NCBI GenBank assembly: GCA_031841125.1
Contig: CM063106.1
Location: 8,370,001 to 8,434,000 of the forward strand
Length of the DNA: 64,000 nt
DNA from: Acanthococcus lagerstroemiae
Taxonomy: Eukaryota > Arthropoda > Insecta > Hemiptera > Eriococcidae
Reading direction: 5' to 3'
Shown here: positions 34,501 through 45,390 of the stretch, piece by piece
How the letters are laid out: each line of letters begins with the position of its first letter
How positions within the stretch are numbered: position 1 is the first letter of the stretch
Made by a program: the position numbers and the translations under genes
Notes under the pieces: model-generated
The model's input: the letters and a program-made list of their open reading frames with translations, nothing else
Databases searched by the model: none
Told to the model about the DNA's origin: nothing

Positions 34501-35089
34501 TAACTCGTAGCTTTATAGGAGTACATGAGAAGGGCCTTGTGAAAACATCGGCTTCTTGTTTATACGAGACCCACATTATGAACCCTTGAGGTGGTGAACC
34601 CGGATAGGTGTGACAATTGTGAATCGTGGTAATTATGACCGTTGGAAAGTATGGTGATTGCTAAATTTGAATAGTGAGTGTGATTTCGTTAAACGATGGG
34701 AAGTGAACACCTGAATTAGTGTGATGTTGGATATTGTACGAAGAAAAATTGTCGAAATTTCAAATTCTACATGAGTCTTCTCTCTTACCTCGCACAAGTT
34801 TCGTGCTCGTGCTCTCAACACCATTAGAAATGAATAGGCATGTACTCGTATATGTATTTGGGCCGGTCTCCAATTAACACCACCGAGCTAAGACCCGTCG
34901 CGCCCGTGATTTTTCCTTTAGTTATCCTTTTAAATAAGTTATGCCTTCCAAATTTTTCCGAGGCTAACTTCATAGTTGAAAATTTCATCACTGTTTCCTC
35001 GCATAATTTCTCTACATCGTGTCCAACTTTTAACCGTTGAAGGTGGCCAAAACTCTTACAGCGATACTCCTTCTTGTTGGGTCTTAATT
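31556..35089. other. No gene recognised; isolated hAT-type right end near 34.4 kb
   Basis: CpG-rich unique sequence occurs near 33000-33110 (CCGGCCGTTCTCGTCGTCG). At about 34395-34444 a GGGGGGG run is followed by CCTCCCCTCTGTTTCGACGCCACTG, which matches the right end of the MITE at 8809-9087; its left end could be TAGTGTTGGAAG near 34186. Near 33730, CAGAGGCGTGCCGATGGGGA resembles another hAT-type end without a partner. Nothing else is supportable. Confidence 0.35.
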
Positions 35090-35153
35090 CTAGTCCGGCC
35101 AGCAGATCGCCATCATGAGCGGGAACAACACATACAAGCCACTGATGGGCGAC
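35090..35153 (-). other. Candidate terminal coding exon with hydrophobic C-terminus
   Basis: On the minus strand, a good acceptor (TTTTTTCATCTAG) is followed by one base and then the frame SPISGLYVLFPLMMAICWPD and a TAG stop at 35090-35092. Codons are GC-rich at the third position while both flanks are AT-rich, as expected of a short exon under selection. A hydrophobic C-terminal tail of this kind occurs at the ends of GPI-anchored surface proteins and some membrane proteins. Alternative readings exist: the plus strand has an acceptor-like TTCTAG at 35087-35092 followed by SGQQIAIMSGNNTYKPLMGD. Only one strand can be right. No family is recognised. Confidence 0.33.
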
Positions 35154-36109
35154 CTAGATGAAAAAACTCGCTTTTCCAAAAATCTACTGACGAAGAACAT
35201 TTGTGAACTTTTTCTCTAATCCGGCGGATAAAAACATGTATGAGGACGGGGTTTTGGAAACTACGTTCTTTCATTCGGCGCCGTAAGTTCGTCTTCGATA
35301 CCTTCGCCGCTGCAAAGTTAATTTTAAAAATAGCTGAAATTTTTTCGTTCTATGACCTCTGTCAAGGAGACGCAGCTCGATAACTTTTCTTTTCGTATAA
35401 TTTTTTCTACTTTTTTCCTTTTCTTATTTCCAAATAATTTTTCCTTTTTGTGTCGAGACCGAAGTCTAATCCGCCGCAATATCGGCTATATCGACACACG
35501 ACTGTGCTCGAATTTGAAATCTTCATGTATTTATGTATACTGATACAATATACTGCGCGTATGTTCCGAAATCAAAAAAATCAAAACCGTCGTAGATGAC
35601 GCGAAATTTCGAGAACCTATGTTAGAAATTTGACAGGATTCCGTCGTCGGTTAATTACCAGTGGGATGTTACGTTATCGCAGGATATGTGCCTGCAGCTT
35701 CGATACGTGTGTATCCTTCGTTCGTAAAGGCTAGTTTTCTGATTTCATCCCTTGGTTGTGTTACAGATTATATCCCGTATAGAGACGAAAGGTAGCCCAC
35801 AAAGTAATTGGAGAAAGTCATGCGGAGGATAGAAAAAGAGAAAAGGTTCTATAGTGATAAGACAGTAGCGAAAGGGATATTTGTAGGAGACGAAAGAGAA
35901 ATGGGGAAAATATTGGTTTTTGATGGACGCTCACTCTCTTTGATCGCTTAGATGTCGTAGACAGAATTTCTTGGGACTCAACTTAGTTTTTTTTGGAGGA
36001 GGGGGAAGGAGTCAGTATACAAGCTGCCTAAGTTCACTGGGTGATGATGCATTTTTCTTGAAGATCGGAATTTCAAAAGGTGTTGCCAGGTCACCTTATT
36101 GCTGTTAAA
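35154..36109. other. No recognisable gene
   Basis: Mixed CpG-rich and AT-rich unique sequence with frames of about 60 codons. If the minus-strand exon at 35090-35153 is real, this is intron; nothing in it confirms that. Confidence 0.3.
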
Positions 36110-36300
36110 ACTCCTCCAGACTCTTGAGCTTCATTTAGACTCAGTGCAAGCTCAGTCAGCTTTTTCCTCAATACTTGCTAAAATGATGTTGAAACTCATT
36201 ATAACTTTCTGAGGTTCATTCAAGCTGGTTTAAGACTAATTCAAAGTCTTACAAGGCTCGCTTATACTTACCATATCAGACTTTCTTAAAATTCATTGTG
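36110..36300. repeat. Degenerate AGACTC/ATTCA field
   Basis: Words such as CTCCAGACTCTTGAGCTTCA, TTTAGACTCAGTG and AAACTCATT recur at roughly 20-bp intervals, as at 8430-8800. The field ends directly at the SINE that follows. Confidence 0.55.
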
Positions 36301-36304
36301 ATTC

Positions 36305-36505
36305 GGTTAAGAGTGGATAACACGCTGGTCTCGGAATCCGGAGGCCCCGGTTCGAGGCCACGTAGTAATTCGCTACATTTCGACCTAGGCCGGGTTTTCG
36401 GCCAAATAAGAAGAGGGCTAAGACAGTCCTAATAGCCTCCCCGATGTCTCTGAGGTAATACTTGAAAGGGCGGATTCCAGAGCTTAGATTAAGAGTAAAA
36501 TTACA
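36305..36505 (+). mobile_element. tRNA-derived SINE, second plus-strand copy
   Basis: The copy matches the SINE at 16646-16859: GAGTGGATAACACGCTGGTC, TCGGAATCCGGAGGCCC, the B-box-like GGTTCGAGGCC, CATTTCGACCTAGGCCGGGT, GGGCTAAGACAGTCCTAATA and CTTGAAAGGGCGGATTCC. The first few bases of the tRNA-like head are lost or altered. No target duplication was resolved, and the copy lies inside an AGACTC field. Confidence 0.82.
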
Positions 36506-36599
36506 AAAAATGTTCTCTTAGAGGTCTTCCCAAAGCTGATTCCGATCCTGTAGAACGCAGTCAATCAGATTCTACCAAGTTTGTTGACTCTCTGGCCTT

Positions 36600-37180
36600 C
36601 TGCTAAAACTCCTGTTCAGACTTGTTGAGTTTCTGTTAAGATTCCCTTAATTTTTTTTTTTTTTTTGCTTTATTTAAAATCTATCAAGATTTGTTTGAAT
36701 TCATTTAAATGTTGAGACTTGACACGTCAGTGCTTCAAGACATCTTCATTATGGCGTAAATGGTGGGGGTGGGGTACGGGGATTATATCCCTCTCCTTCA
36801 AAGCCAGGGAGAAAAGTAAGATTTTAGAGCTCGTAAGCTGAAATTTTATACCCAATACTTCTTTTTGTTTCAAATTGAAATCTGGGCAAAATTTTGTAGA
36901 TGCACCACTGTTTTGCATACTTCTAAGATACACGATTTCTTCTTGTCACCCGTCTGGGAGAACTTCCTGTTTATACTGCGGCATCTTCAGTCCTTTATAT
37001 AATTTCTTCAGACTATAATAAGACTAATTCAGACAAGATTTCTCAAAACTCTCTTAAAATGCATGCAGCCTCTTTTAGAACTCTTCAAGATTTACTCTGA
37101 CCCTTTTAAAGCATAATATAAAGATGATTAAGACTCAATTTTAGACTGTTTGAAGGTTTCGTTGGCTCATGACTCTTCAG
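36600..37180. repeat. Degenerate AGACTC/ATTCA fields with interruption
   Basis: Degenerate units occur at 36600-36725 and 36960-37180 (CTTCAGACTATAATAAGACTAATTC, ATTAAGACTCAATTTTAGAC). Between them, 36745-36950 holds a GGTGGGGGTGGGG-containing segment that resembles the G-rich start of a MITE but has no paired end. Confidence 0.5.
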
Positions 37181-38639
37181 ATTCTTGTGAAAATCGAATG
37201 TGTATCTTTCCTGTGTCTTGAAAGCTGACGAATTTTCAACTCTTCATTTCTATATCATAGCTCACAAGCTCCGTTTTTTCGAAAGAGATGTCAGAGACCA
37301 GGAATGTTGCCAAATTGTAATAGAAATCTTCGATATTTTTCTGTTAAATCCCTTTCTACCTAATATCGTGGATCCAGAAGCGTCCATCAGAATTGCAATA
37401 ATATGTACAATTTTGTTCTTATAGCCCATGAGTTGGTAATTTTAAAGTTGATAGTAGCCAAGTATAAGTTGCGCTCCTTAAATTTTTTTCTCTGTTTTCA
37501 TCTTTATCTTGGGAAGTACCGCAACTCCCCTCAGTCCTGTCTTTGGTTAGTACAGTTTCGCATCAGACGCGTTTAATCTTCAATTTATAAAACGTCAGAA
37601 CAACGGTAATTAAAAACGTAATAGATGATCCGGAAGCTTCATTCAAATTCGCGCATCTAGTATCTACCCTTCTCAGTGTTGACGAAAATTAACTTGAAAA
37701 CGAAAACTTTCAACCACTAATATAAACTTTAGATTTCTCTCGTAAATGAAGATAAATGCCGACTGTTATATATAGATGAGAAAAGAGTGTAGTCTACGCG
37801 AAAGGGTGTATCATTTCGAATCGGGAACGAAGAGAAGAGAAAAGAAGCGAAGAAGAAAGAAAAAGAATGTCAAGTATCAAACGAGAGGAGCGAAAGAAAA
37901 AAAAGGTATTTGTTACAAAGCATTTGCCAAGCTGCAATTGACATTCGAGTGTTTTCTGTAGTAATTTTGAAGGCGTTCGTGTGTAATGTAAACAGTTGCC
38001 AACTGGATTTCTCATCGTCCTTAATTCTGAGGGTGGAAAAAGGTGAAATCGTAAAGGCCGATATCGTTTCCGCAGCCGAGATAGATCCTTAATTAAAGAT
38101 TAGCTCCGCTTAGGACGTAAAAGAAGGTGTATTTGTTTTTTGCCTTTATCGAGCATCCGCCGAATTTCTTGTGTTACGACTCGAGATTAGTCGAGACGAG
38201 TTTTTCTCGTCCCGTCAGAAGTACCTAATCGCGTTAATCGGCCCAGACTCACGCGTGTGCTCACGGATCAGCACAGTAGGAGATTTGAGGGAAGGTTTGA
38301 AAGGCGAAATGACGACGTCACTATTTATACCATTCGGATTGCGTTGCTGTAATGTGCCATAATTACGCGAGAGCTGTTGGCTGTAACCGGCTTTATGTTT
38401 GCCTGCAGCGTATACTGCCTCGTGGTATCTGCGAAGGAAAAGAAGTAGATATTGCTTTGTCGGTACTCACAATATCAAAGCGAAAATAAGTAACACGAGC
38501 GATGAACGACAGTTGAAAACTGATGGACGCATACGCGCACACCACGTAGCCCAATGAGATAAGTTCTGGAAAAAGTTACTTGCTGATTGCTGCGAGTATG
38601 GTTACCTGCATTCAGAAGTAATTGTATCTGGACAAAGTT
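37181..38639. other. No gene recognised; CpG-rich at 38.0-38.5 kb
   Basis: A purine-rich stretch at 37800-37905 (GAAGAGAAGAGAAAAGAAGC and similar) makes an artificial-looking basic frame of about 60 codons. The interval around 38020-38540 is CpG-rich and unique. No domain, splice pair or repeat was supported. Confidence 0.3.
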
Positions 38640-39933
38640 AGTTGGCGCGTGAGTTGCTCAATACTGACTCACTCTATGGACTTGGTAATCATACAGCCAT
38701 ACTGGCCGTCTTAGTGATCCATGTTACCATCCATTCATATGGCATTACAAGGCCAGCATTGACACTCAGTGCCACGTCAGTAATATTGTCACTGTCGCTG
38801 ATCCGCGCAAGTTGTCCATTTCTGGTTGAAGCAGGTTCCCACAGATGTAAGGAGCATGTAGCAGGCTCCACCGGCATTGTAACGCCCGCACCGATATCCA
38901 GTGCCATGTCAGTAATATTCTTCCTGTAGCAATTTCCTAAAGGTAGTCGATTTAGGGTTGAGGTGATTCGCCAAACGAGAGTATAGCGGATTCCAAGAGT
39001 TGTTCAATACTGGTATCCCATGGACTTCAGTACTAATTCTAAGTTAGACTGATAATCTTAGTGACCCGCGGTATTATTCTTAACGTATGGCGTTACAAAC
39101 ACAGAGTGTCACGTCAGTACTATCATCACTGTCACAATTCCGCAAACTTCAATTCTTGGTTGTTGCAATTCGCTACTAGCCATAAGCGTGTAGCGGGTTC
39201 TAAGATATACTCGATACTGATACCCGTGACTTCAATATCAAAGTTTACCCACGCTCACAATGACTTGCGTTATCATCCTTGACACATGGCATTACAGCAC
39301 CAGCACCGATACCCAGTGCCACGCCAGTATTAGCATGACTGTCACAATTTCGCGCATGTTGTCAATTTCTGGTTAAGGCAGTTTGGCATCTGCCATAAGA
39401 AGCGTATAGCAGGTTCCAAGAGATACTGAATACTGATCTGTATTAACTCTAAGCCACGCTGACAATCTTAATGACTTACGTTATCATCCTTTATATAAGT
39501 ATGACATTCGTCAGCACCGACATCCTATGCCACGCCAGTACTATCATCGCTGTCATAATTCTGCGCACGTCAATTATTGTTTGAGGTAGTTCGTCATCAG
39601 TCATGAGAAGCTTATAGCGGGTTCTAAGAGATGCTCGATACCGAATTGACACTGAGCCACACTGACAATCTTAATGACTTGCATTATATCAGCCTTGATA
39701 TACCATATGGCATTGTCAGCACCGACACCTAGTGCCGCGCCAGTACTAGTATCACTATAACAATTCCGCACCCGTTGTCGATTTCTGGCTGAGGCAGTTT
39801 GCCGCTAGCCACAAGAAGAGTACAGCGGGTCCCAAGAGATGCTCCATACTGATTCCCTATTGACTTCAGTATTAGTAACTCTTAGCTCCGCTGACAATCT
39901 TAATGACTGGCAGTATCGTTTTTGACATGTAGC

Positions 39934-40083
39934 CAGGGTTGGCACTCGACATTTTCTCCGACGGTAGAGTAAAATAAAAATAAAATTTTCAGAGCAGCCC
40001 ATTTCCCGACTGTAGAATTTATATAGTCGGGATTTTCCAACTGTTAAGAACTCAAGCTTATTACATGTATAGCGTCGGCCCTG
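39934..40083. mobile_element. Short hAT-type MITE inside the satellite
   Basis: The left end is CAGGGTTGGCACTCGACA and the complement of the right end is CAGGGCCGACGCTATACA. The element is 150 bp long. Flanking octamers CATGTAGC and GATATGGC match at 5 of 8; neighbouring satellite units have GACATATGGC at this position, which shows both are decayed copies of the target. An internal palindrome, CCCGACTGTAGAATT..ATAGTCGGG, lies in the middle. Confidence 0.75.
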
Positions 40084-40515
40084 GATATGGCATTATATTG
40101 CCTGCACCTACACACGCCAGTACTATCATCACTGTCACAATTCCGCATGCATTGTCAAGGACGTCTCCCATTTGCGTCTGGGTCAGTAAGGGGAGATAAA
40201 TTATTGAAGAAAATGAATGGTTTCATTGCGGCCCGATGTAGAGTTTGATTGCGTCCAGGCTTATAGTTCCATTCCGTCTCAGTCCATTTAGCGTCATCCA
40301 AGGTGCACCACGAGGAGGTGGACCGAACTACAGTCAAGACTTTCAATATACATCCAGATAACTATTCTTCGAAATCTGAATAGACTGCGGGATTGAAAAC
40401 GTGGAGGTGAGTGCACAACTTGCCCTGTTCAGAAATGTAGAAGAAAAGCACCTGTGTAAATTTAGGTCTTATTTTGGAAAGATAATAGAATTTTTCGGCC
40501 AGAATGCAGCTTTAA

Positions 40516-40859
40516 CCCTTTCGCTCCCATTTTTTGTTTTTTCAATTTGAATTATTTTTTTACTGGAAATTGTTGAATTGACTCTCCATACTACGAATCC
40601 GGTGTCGGAGAATTCTTCACTCCCCCTTTGGCCCTCAGTGGACCTGGGACAGCGTGTGCCCCGTTGGTAAGTAATGAGAGTCACAAAAATTATTTCCGAA
40701 ACAACCACGCCATCTACCGAGACGTGAGTAAGCTAAGATATGCTTCTGTAGATACTCTACCAGTGGTATGCAACTAGCACTGTTTTCAACGTATATTTGA
40801 CCTAGTAGAATTTTTCAAAAACCGTTGGGACAAACGGTGTCCTGTTGAGAGCGAAACGG
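40516..40859. mobile_element. piggyBac-type MITE with TTAA duplication
   Basis: TTAA at 40512-40515 and 40860-40863 flank a 344-bp element that begins CCCTTTCGCTCCCA and ends with the complement of CCGTTTCGCTCTCA. TTAA target choice with CCY-starting ends is the pattern of piggyBac. It has no transposase and is nested in the 1.28-kb hAT-like element. Confidence 0.78.
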
Positions 40860-40899
40860 TTAAGACCACTCACCCTCTAAAAGACGCATTCAAATTGGG

Positions 40900-41115
40900 T
40901 TTCTACTTTTCGTAAAGACTATCAGATTCCTCTAGAGTTCAATCAGACTCCTTCAGACTTGTTAAGTTTTTTAGACTCTGATGAGCCTCATGCTGACTCC
41001 TTGAGGTTTACCAGACCACATTTTGAGGGATGTGAGACTCACTCGGATTTGTTCAGACTTCTTTACTGTACTTAGACTCACTGAGGCTGGGCTATGACTC
41101 ATCCAGACTACATCC
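40900..41115. repeat. Degenerate AGACTC/ATTCA field inside the hAT-like insertion
   Basis: Words ATCAGACTCCTTCAGACTTG, TTTAGACTCTGATG and ACTTAGACTCACTGAGGC recur at about 20-bp spacing, as in the fields at 8.4, 36 and 52 kb. Confidence 0.55.
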
Positions 41116-41780
41116 CCAATTGACAAAAAGAGGATCACAAAACCTCAGCAAACAAAGAAGCCGAAACTGGGATTTCAGGCAAAAGAGTGCTTATTTTTTA
41201 ACCAATTAGAGCGCAGGACGCAAACAGAAACGAGAGCGACATGCCGGATGAGGTAATTTTATGACGTCACTTGGTCAAACACAATTTTATGATGGACGCA
41301 GTCGAACTATTAGGAAAGCGGACTGTTTACATTTCGGACGCAATCGAACCATTCGAAGCAAGGGGCAAAAACGGGACGCAATAAGACTATGAAAAAGGTA
41401 TGAGGGCTACTTTTCGGACGCAATCGGCCTTCTCCGATTGTCAACTTTGTAGTTGAGGTAGTTTGCCCTCAGCCATAAAAAGCATGTAGCTGGTTTTCAA
41501 AGTTACTTGATACTGATACTCTGTGGACTGCAGCACTAAACTAGACCCGGCAAGTCTTATTGACCCAAGTTACCATTTCTAACAAACATATCGTTGTACT
41601 AGAAGCAATACCACCTAACCCCAAGAAGTTGATTTTACAGAAGAAGCAAAAAACTGAGAACGCCTGCACCAACATCCAGTGTCACGCCAGTGTTGCCATC
41701 GCTGTTGCAATTTCGCTCTCTTTAATGATTCCTGGTCAAGACAATTCGCCATCAGCCGTAATGAACTGGTAGCGGATATT

Positions 41781-42689
41781 GTTTATGGCAATCAAGGATT
41801 TCGCATAATTCCATGAACTAGTGACATTCATCTCATTTGTTATACCTTTTCAATGGGCAGCTAGGTTGGGAAGAGCGAACCGATGTCTGTGTACAATCTC
41901 CTTTGCAATGCTTTACCAGCGTTCGTTCTTCTGGAAGGTCTTTCTCCCATTGGTGCTGCTCTTTTCCAACTAACCTCGACGAAATTGGTTTAATCGTTAC
42001 CTCTAAGTACATCTTAATAAACCCTCGAGGAATGTTCGCCTGGTTAGGTCTGGTATCAGCGACCCAAATGAAACAGGATACCGCGTACAGAATGGCTCGA
42101 CGTGAATGTAAACGCGACGACTTTCTTCGTGAAGGTGGGATGCAAGTGTCGTAGGGATTTGTACAGGGTTTATTAAGGTCTCGTCGAGCCGACGGGATTA
42201 AAAGATCACTTTAAACTGCTTTTCACGGTGCTTTTACTTCATCAGGCCCCTTCATATAACACTCGGGTTGTGGAACAAATTTAAGAACGTGTACTCCTTA
42301 CGGTCGCCGTTTCGCTTTCGATAATCCCGTTAATGCACAGGTGAATTATTTTCGGTTTTCGTGAACGAGCCGGTATTATAAATCCATTAGCGTTTTCTAA
42401 TTCAGATTATATAGTCGGCGGTGCGTCACCGGAGTGACGATATACGAGCTTTTCGCGTATTAATTTATTCGCCGTTTGACGTTTATTTCGTAATTTTCGG
42501 TCTGCTGTGTATTGGGTGTGTAGTGTAAAACGAAACATCACGGTAGGCAGATGCCAGCTTGCCACACATTATGATAGGAAGATGAAGGTAAACGTTGACG
42601 GAAAATATGTACACTGATCTGCTATATGATACAGTGACTCAAATCGTGAATTTAAAATGAAAGCTTGAGTTAGCAAACGATCTGACAGG
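41781..42689. other. No gene recognised; CpG-rich block at 42.18-42.5 kb
   Basis: A 105-codon plus-strand frame (41837-42154) shows no domain and no splice context that convinces. 42180-42500 is CpG-rich unique sequence with TTAATTTATTC and TAATTTTC words. Not called as a gene. Confidence 0.3.
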
Positions 42690-43075
42690 TTCACTATTAT
42701 AAGGTTTATAAAAAGAATCAAAAGGTTCCGAAAAAAAGATTGGACGATTCTTATGAGCTCAAAGGATTGTACGGTTAGAGTTGGGTACACCAGAAAAAGA
42801 TCGAATGAATTTGCCAGTGGCTCCTTACGTGCAAAATAAGACCGTAAAATCCTAGTAGAGATCCTTGAAAAAGGATCCTTGAGAAGAAAAGTTTGAAGAT
42901 TTAGAAAAATGTCAGATGATCCAAAAAAAAAAGACAGACTATTTTTCCTTAGTGAGTAAAACAAGATCGCACGATCCTGGTGGAGGCTCCTTAGAAGAAA
43001 ATCAGAAGATTTTGCTGCTATGGGCTCTTTTTGTACTGTAAAAATGCGCATAATTTTAAGTCTCCTGTCCAACAA
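42690..43075. repeat. Degenerate tandem repeat behind a long open frame
   Basis: Units share CGTAAAATCCTAGTAGAGAT or CGCACGATCCTGGTGGAGGC followed by CCTTAGAAGAAAA and GAAGATTT. The best pair of units is about 130 bp apart (about 42830 and 42955), with shorter GATCC-containing subunits. The 168-codon minus-strand frame over this stretch is a by-product of the repeat (Ser/Leu/Phe/Arg-rich, no domain). Confidence 0.5.
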
Positions 43076-43619
43076 AGAAAAAAGTCAGATGACCATCCTT
43101 ACGGTTTTGGGCCATTTTCCGTTTTCGTAGTCTGAGATTTAGAGGAGCCCAGTCAGCTAATGTCATTGAAATTCTTCGAAAACTGAAAAAATTTTGTTCG
43201 TTTCGCTCGCGAGTGAGAGTTTCTTCATCATTTTTAACGGTCAGCTTTATAAAATTCACCCAATAGAAGACTTTTGGTGCCAGGCCTGTGAAGAGAATAG
43301 GGGGAAAAAGGGGGGGAAATGAAAAAAATGAAGGTACAAAGAAAAGAAAATAAGGAAAATGAAACGATCCAGTTTTCCTCCAAATATAAAACTAGACATT
43401 TTTTAGGGCGGGGAGCATTCTTTGATTTTTCTCGATTGTTTTTAATTTGTTGTGTGTAGATTGATTTTGGTCAACTTTACGATATTTTCCATGTTTCGTG
43501 AAATTTAGAGTATGTGTACAACTGAATATAAAGACGTTCTTGGTATCGGAGTACCTACTTCAACACAGACACCATATTATCGAATGCCGCCGATTCGCTC
43601 TCGACTTTTCCTCGTTGGT

Positions 43620-44580
43620 AATTCGTAGTCGTACTTGATCGTGTCTGAACAAATTTGTTCATTTTTGATTCATTCTGATCAGTTTTGGTCCTTTTTGTCA
43701 TTTTCGGTTACTAATGATGGTTAGATTGTTTTTCTTGGGGGAGGGGGTCTGTTTAGTCAGATTTAGTTGAATTTCGTCCTTCCTGGCTGGAATTATTGAA
43801 TGGATTTGATAATTTTCTCAGTTGAAATCAGATGAGGTCGAATTTGATCACGTTTACAGTAGCGGATCTAGAAATTTTCCGGGGAGGGTGTTTTGAAAAT
43901 AAAACTTTTTCCACCTCCGCCCCCTAAAAAACCGAGATGGATGTCATTTTAAATAGTTTCTGAAGATAGGTTTCATAATGTGATTAAATCGTTTCAGAAT
44001 GAACGTACACGTACACTACATTTTTATATAATGTGCTTTCGCAACGTATTCTTTTTCTTCTTCGGTCCGGGGGTCCCCCTCCCCCTATGGACCCACCACT
44101 AGTTTCACGCCATTTTCATTTGTGATCAAATTAGACCAGATGACGAGTTCGGTCATCTCAGGCCAATTTTCGCCCAATTTTCGCCCAATTTAGTCCTGCT
44201 TGATTATTTTTGATCTTTTATATTTATTTATATTTATATGAGAGGGAGGTCCTTCACAGCCGACAATGGCCAATAACGAAGGACCCCAATAAAAGATAAG
44301 GAAAAAAAAAAAAAAAATCAAGAAAGAAAAAAAAAATTAAAAAATAAACTTAAAATAAAGAAAAATTCTAGTGGAATGTATTTAGCTTGTTTTGGTTTCA
44401 TTTTGGGTCAGATTTGGTCATTTTTAGTCGTTTGTAGCTTTTAGTTTAAATTTTAATTTTGAGTCAAGTTGTAATAAATTTTATCAATTTTTATCATATT
44501 TTTGATCCGTATTTTGTCGTTTTTAACCATTCACTACTGGTTTTGTTCGTTTTCAGTTACTTACTCAATTTTAAATAAAA
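43620..44580. repeat. Degenerate TTTTGGTCA field
   Basis: Loose copies of TTTTTGGTCATTTT and TTGATCA-type words recur through the interval (GATCAGTTTTGGTCC, GTCAGATTTGGTCATTTTTAG, CAATTTTCGCCC twice in tandem). The complement, AAATGACCAAATCTGACC, recurs at 44870-44945, 45255-45275, 45400-45430 and 45765-45815. It looks like a simple degenerate tandem family. It is interrupted by the MITE at 43857-44101 and by an A-rich stretch at about 44300-44365. Confidence 0.5.
43857..44101. mobile_element. hAT-type MITE (CAGTAGCGGATCTAG termini)
   Basis: The left end is CAGTAGCGGATCTAGAAATT and the complement of the right end is TAGTGGTGGGTCCATAGGGG, diverged versions of the common CAGTGGCGGATCCAG terminus of animal hAT elements. 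It lies within the GGTCA field. Flanking octamers do not match clearly. Confidence 0.6.
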
Positions 44581-45330
44581 TTTGATCGTGGGTTTTCAAT
44601 TATGCTGGGGCTAAGTGGGATTTACGTGAAAGGATAAAAAAACTGTACTTTAGGGACTCTTGGCAGGAAGGAGGCTCTAACATGAGATAAAACCAAGGGG
44701 ATAAAGCAAAGTTACAAACAGGAGAAATTTCTACTACGGGGGAAGGGGTTCTTTTCAGTGATTGGCCTCTGAACGTATTTTATCTCAATCCGGCTTTGAC
44801 AAACAGGCGAGCCCGCCTAAAAATGAACATACCTGTTTGCCATTCACAAAAATTTAAACCGAACTTGATCAAAAGTGACAAAGGAGAATGAAAATGGACG
44901 AAAAACTGGCAAATCTGACCTTATTTAACCAGATAAAATAGCTGTATCCAGTATGGCGATCTGTACTTTTTGCAAGAGAGAGGTGCGAGATATTTCTGAT
45001 GATATTATCCTTAACATTTTTTCGTTAACTATCATTAAAATTGTGTGTGAAGACAGGTGGGTAGACATAAATGATACTTTGAACGTTTAAACCACTTTCT
45101 CAAGTGTTTTAAAATGGTCTCATCAAACTGCTTTCTCCTAATATCACTCATTATTTTAAACCTGATGTGGAAAAAAAAGTTTTTTCAAGAGAGTACTTGT
45201 CTCCTTTGTCCCTCAGAATCGTTACACTAGCTACGTCTGTCCAATATGTATCGAAAATGACCTGAACCGAATTTAACTAAAAAAACAAAGATACTAAACT
45301 TAATCAAGCATGATTATAAATCACAAGAAA
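44581..45330. other. No gene; scattered GGTCA-type words
   Basis: AT-rich sequence with a few complement words of the GGTCA field. No frame, transposon end or RNA gene is supported. Confidence 0.3.
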
Positions 45331-45390
45331 TTGTCCCTGAGGTAATGCTCAAAGTGGCGGTTCCAGGGCTCGGGTGAGAGCAAATGAAAA
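45331..45390 (+). mobile_element. SINE 3' tail fragment
   Basis: GTCCCTGAGGTAATGCTCAA, GTGGCGGTTCCAGGGCTCGG and GTGAGAGCAAATGAAAAGAG match the last about 60 bp of the SINE family (compare 36455-36505 and 60443-60500). It is a 5'-truncated copy, which is usual for target-primed reverse transcription. Confidence 0.72.

Larger units (their letters stand above)
40159..41436. mobile_element. 1.28-kb hAT-like insertion in the satellite
   Basis: A perfect 8-bp repeat ATTGTCAA lies at 40151-40158 and 41437-41444 exactly where the satellite unit breaks off and resumes. The motif CGGACGCAATCG recurs four times near the right end (about 41293, 41335, 41374, 41416; spacing about 40 bp), and its complement appears near the left end (CATTTGCGTCTGG at 40168, GATTGCGTCCAGG at 40248). 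Subterminal inverted arrays of one motif plus an 8-bp duplication suggest hAT. There is no transposase. The element contains a TTAA-flanked MITE and an AGACTC field. Confidence 0.8.
38640..41780. repeat. Old tandem satellite, unit about 210 bp, with nested insertions
   Basis: The core GTGCCACGCCAGTACTATCA, followed by TCACTGTCACAATTCCGC, recurs near 38773, 38905, 39110, 39320, 39531, 39735, 40113 and 41681. Typical spacing is 204-211 bp, and 40113 falls into register (220 bp) when the 150-bp insertion at 39934-40083 and its duplication are subtracted. Each unit continues with TTTCTGGTTGAGGCAGTTCG, CATAAGAAGCGTATAGCGGG, a GATACTGATACCC block and a GACAATCTTAATGACTTGCG block. Copies differ by roughly 20-30 percent, so homogenisation has long stopped. 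Two hAT-type elements sit in the array. Confidence 0.88.

Noticed and set aside
41837..42154. 105-codon plus-strand frame as a gene
   Set aside because: No domain and no convincing splice sites; it starts right after the satellite and is probably chance.
42569..43075. 168-codon minus-strand open frame
   Set aside because: It is Ser/Leu/Phe-rich, has no domain and lies over degenerate tandem units, which explain its openness.
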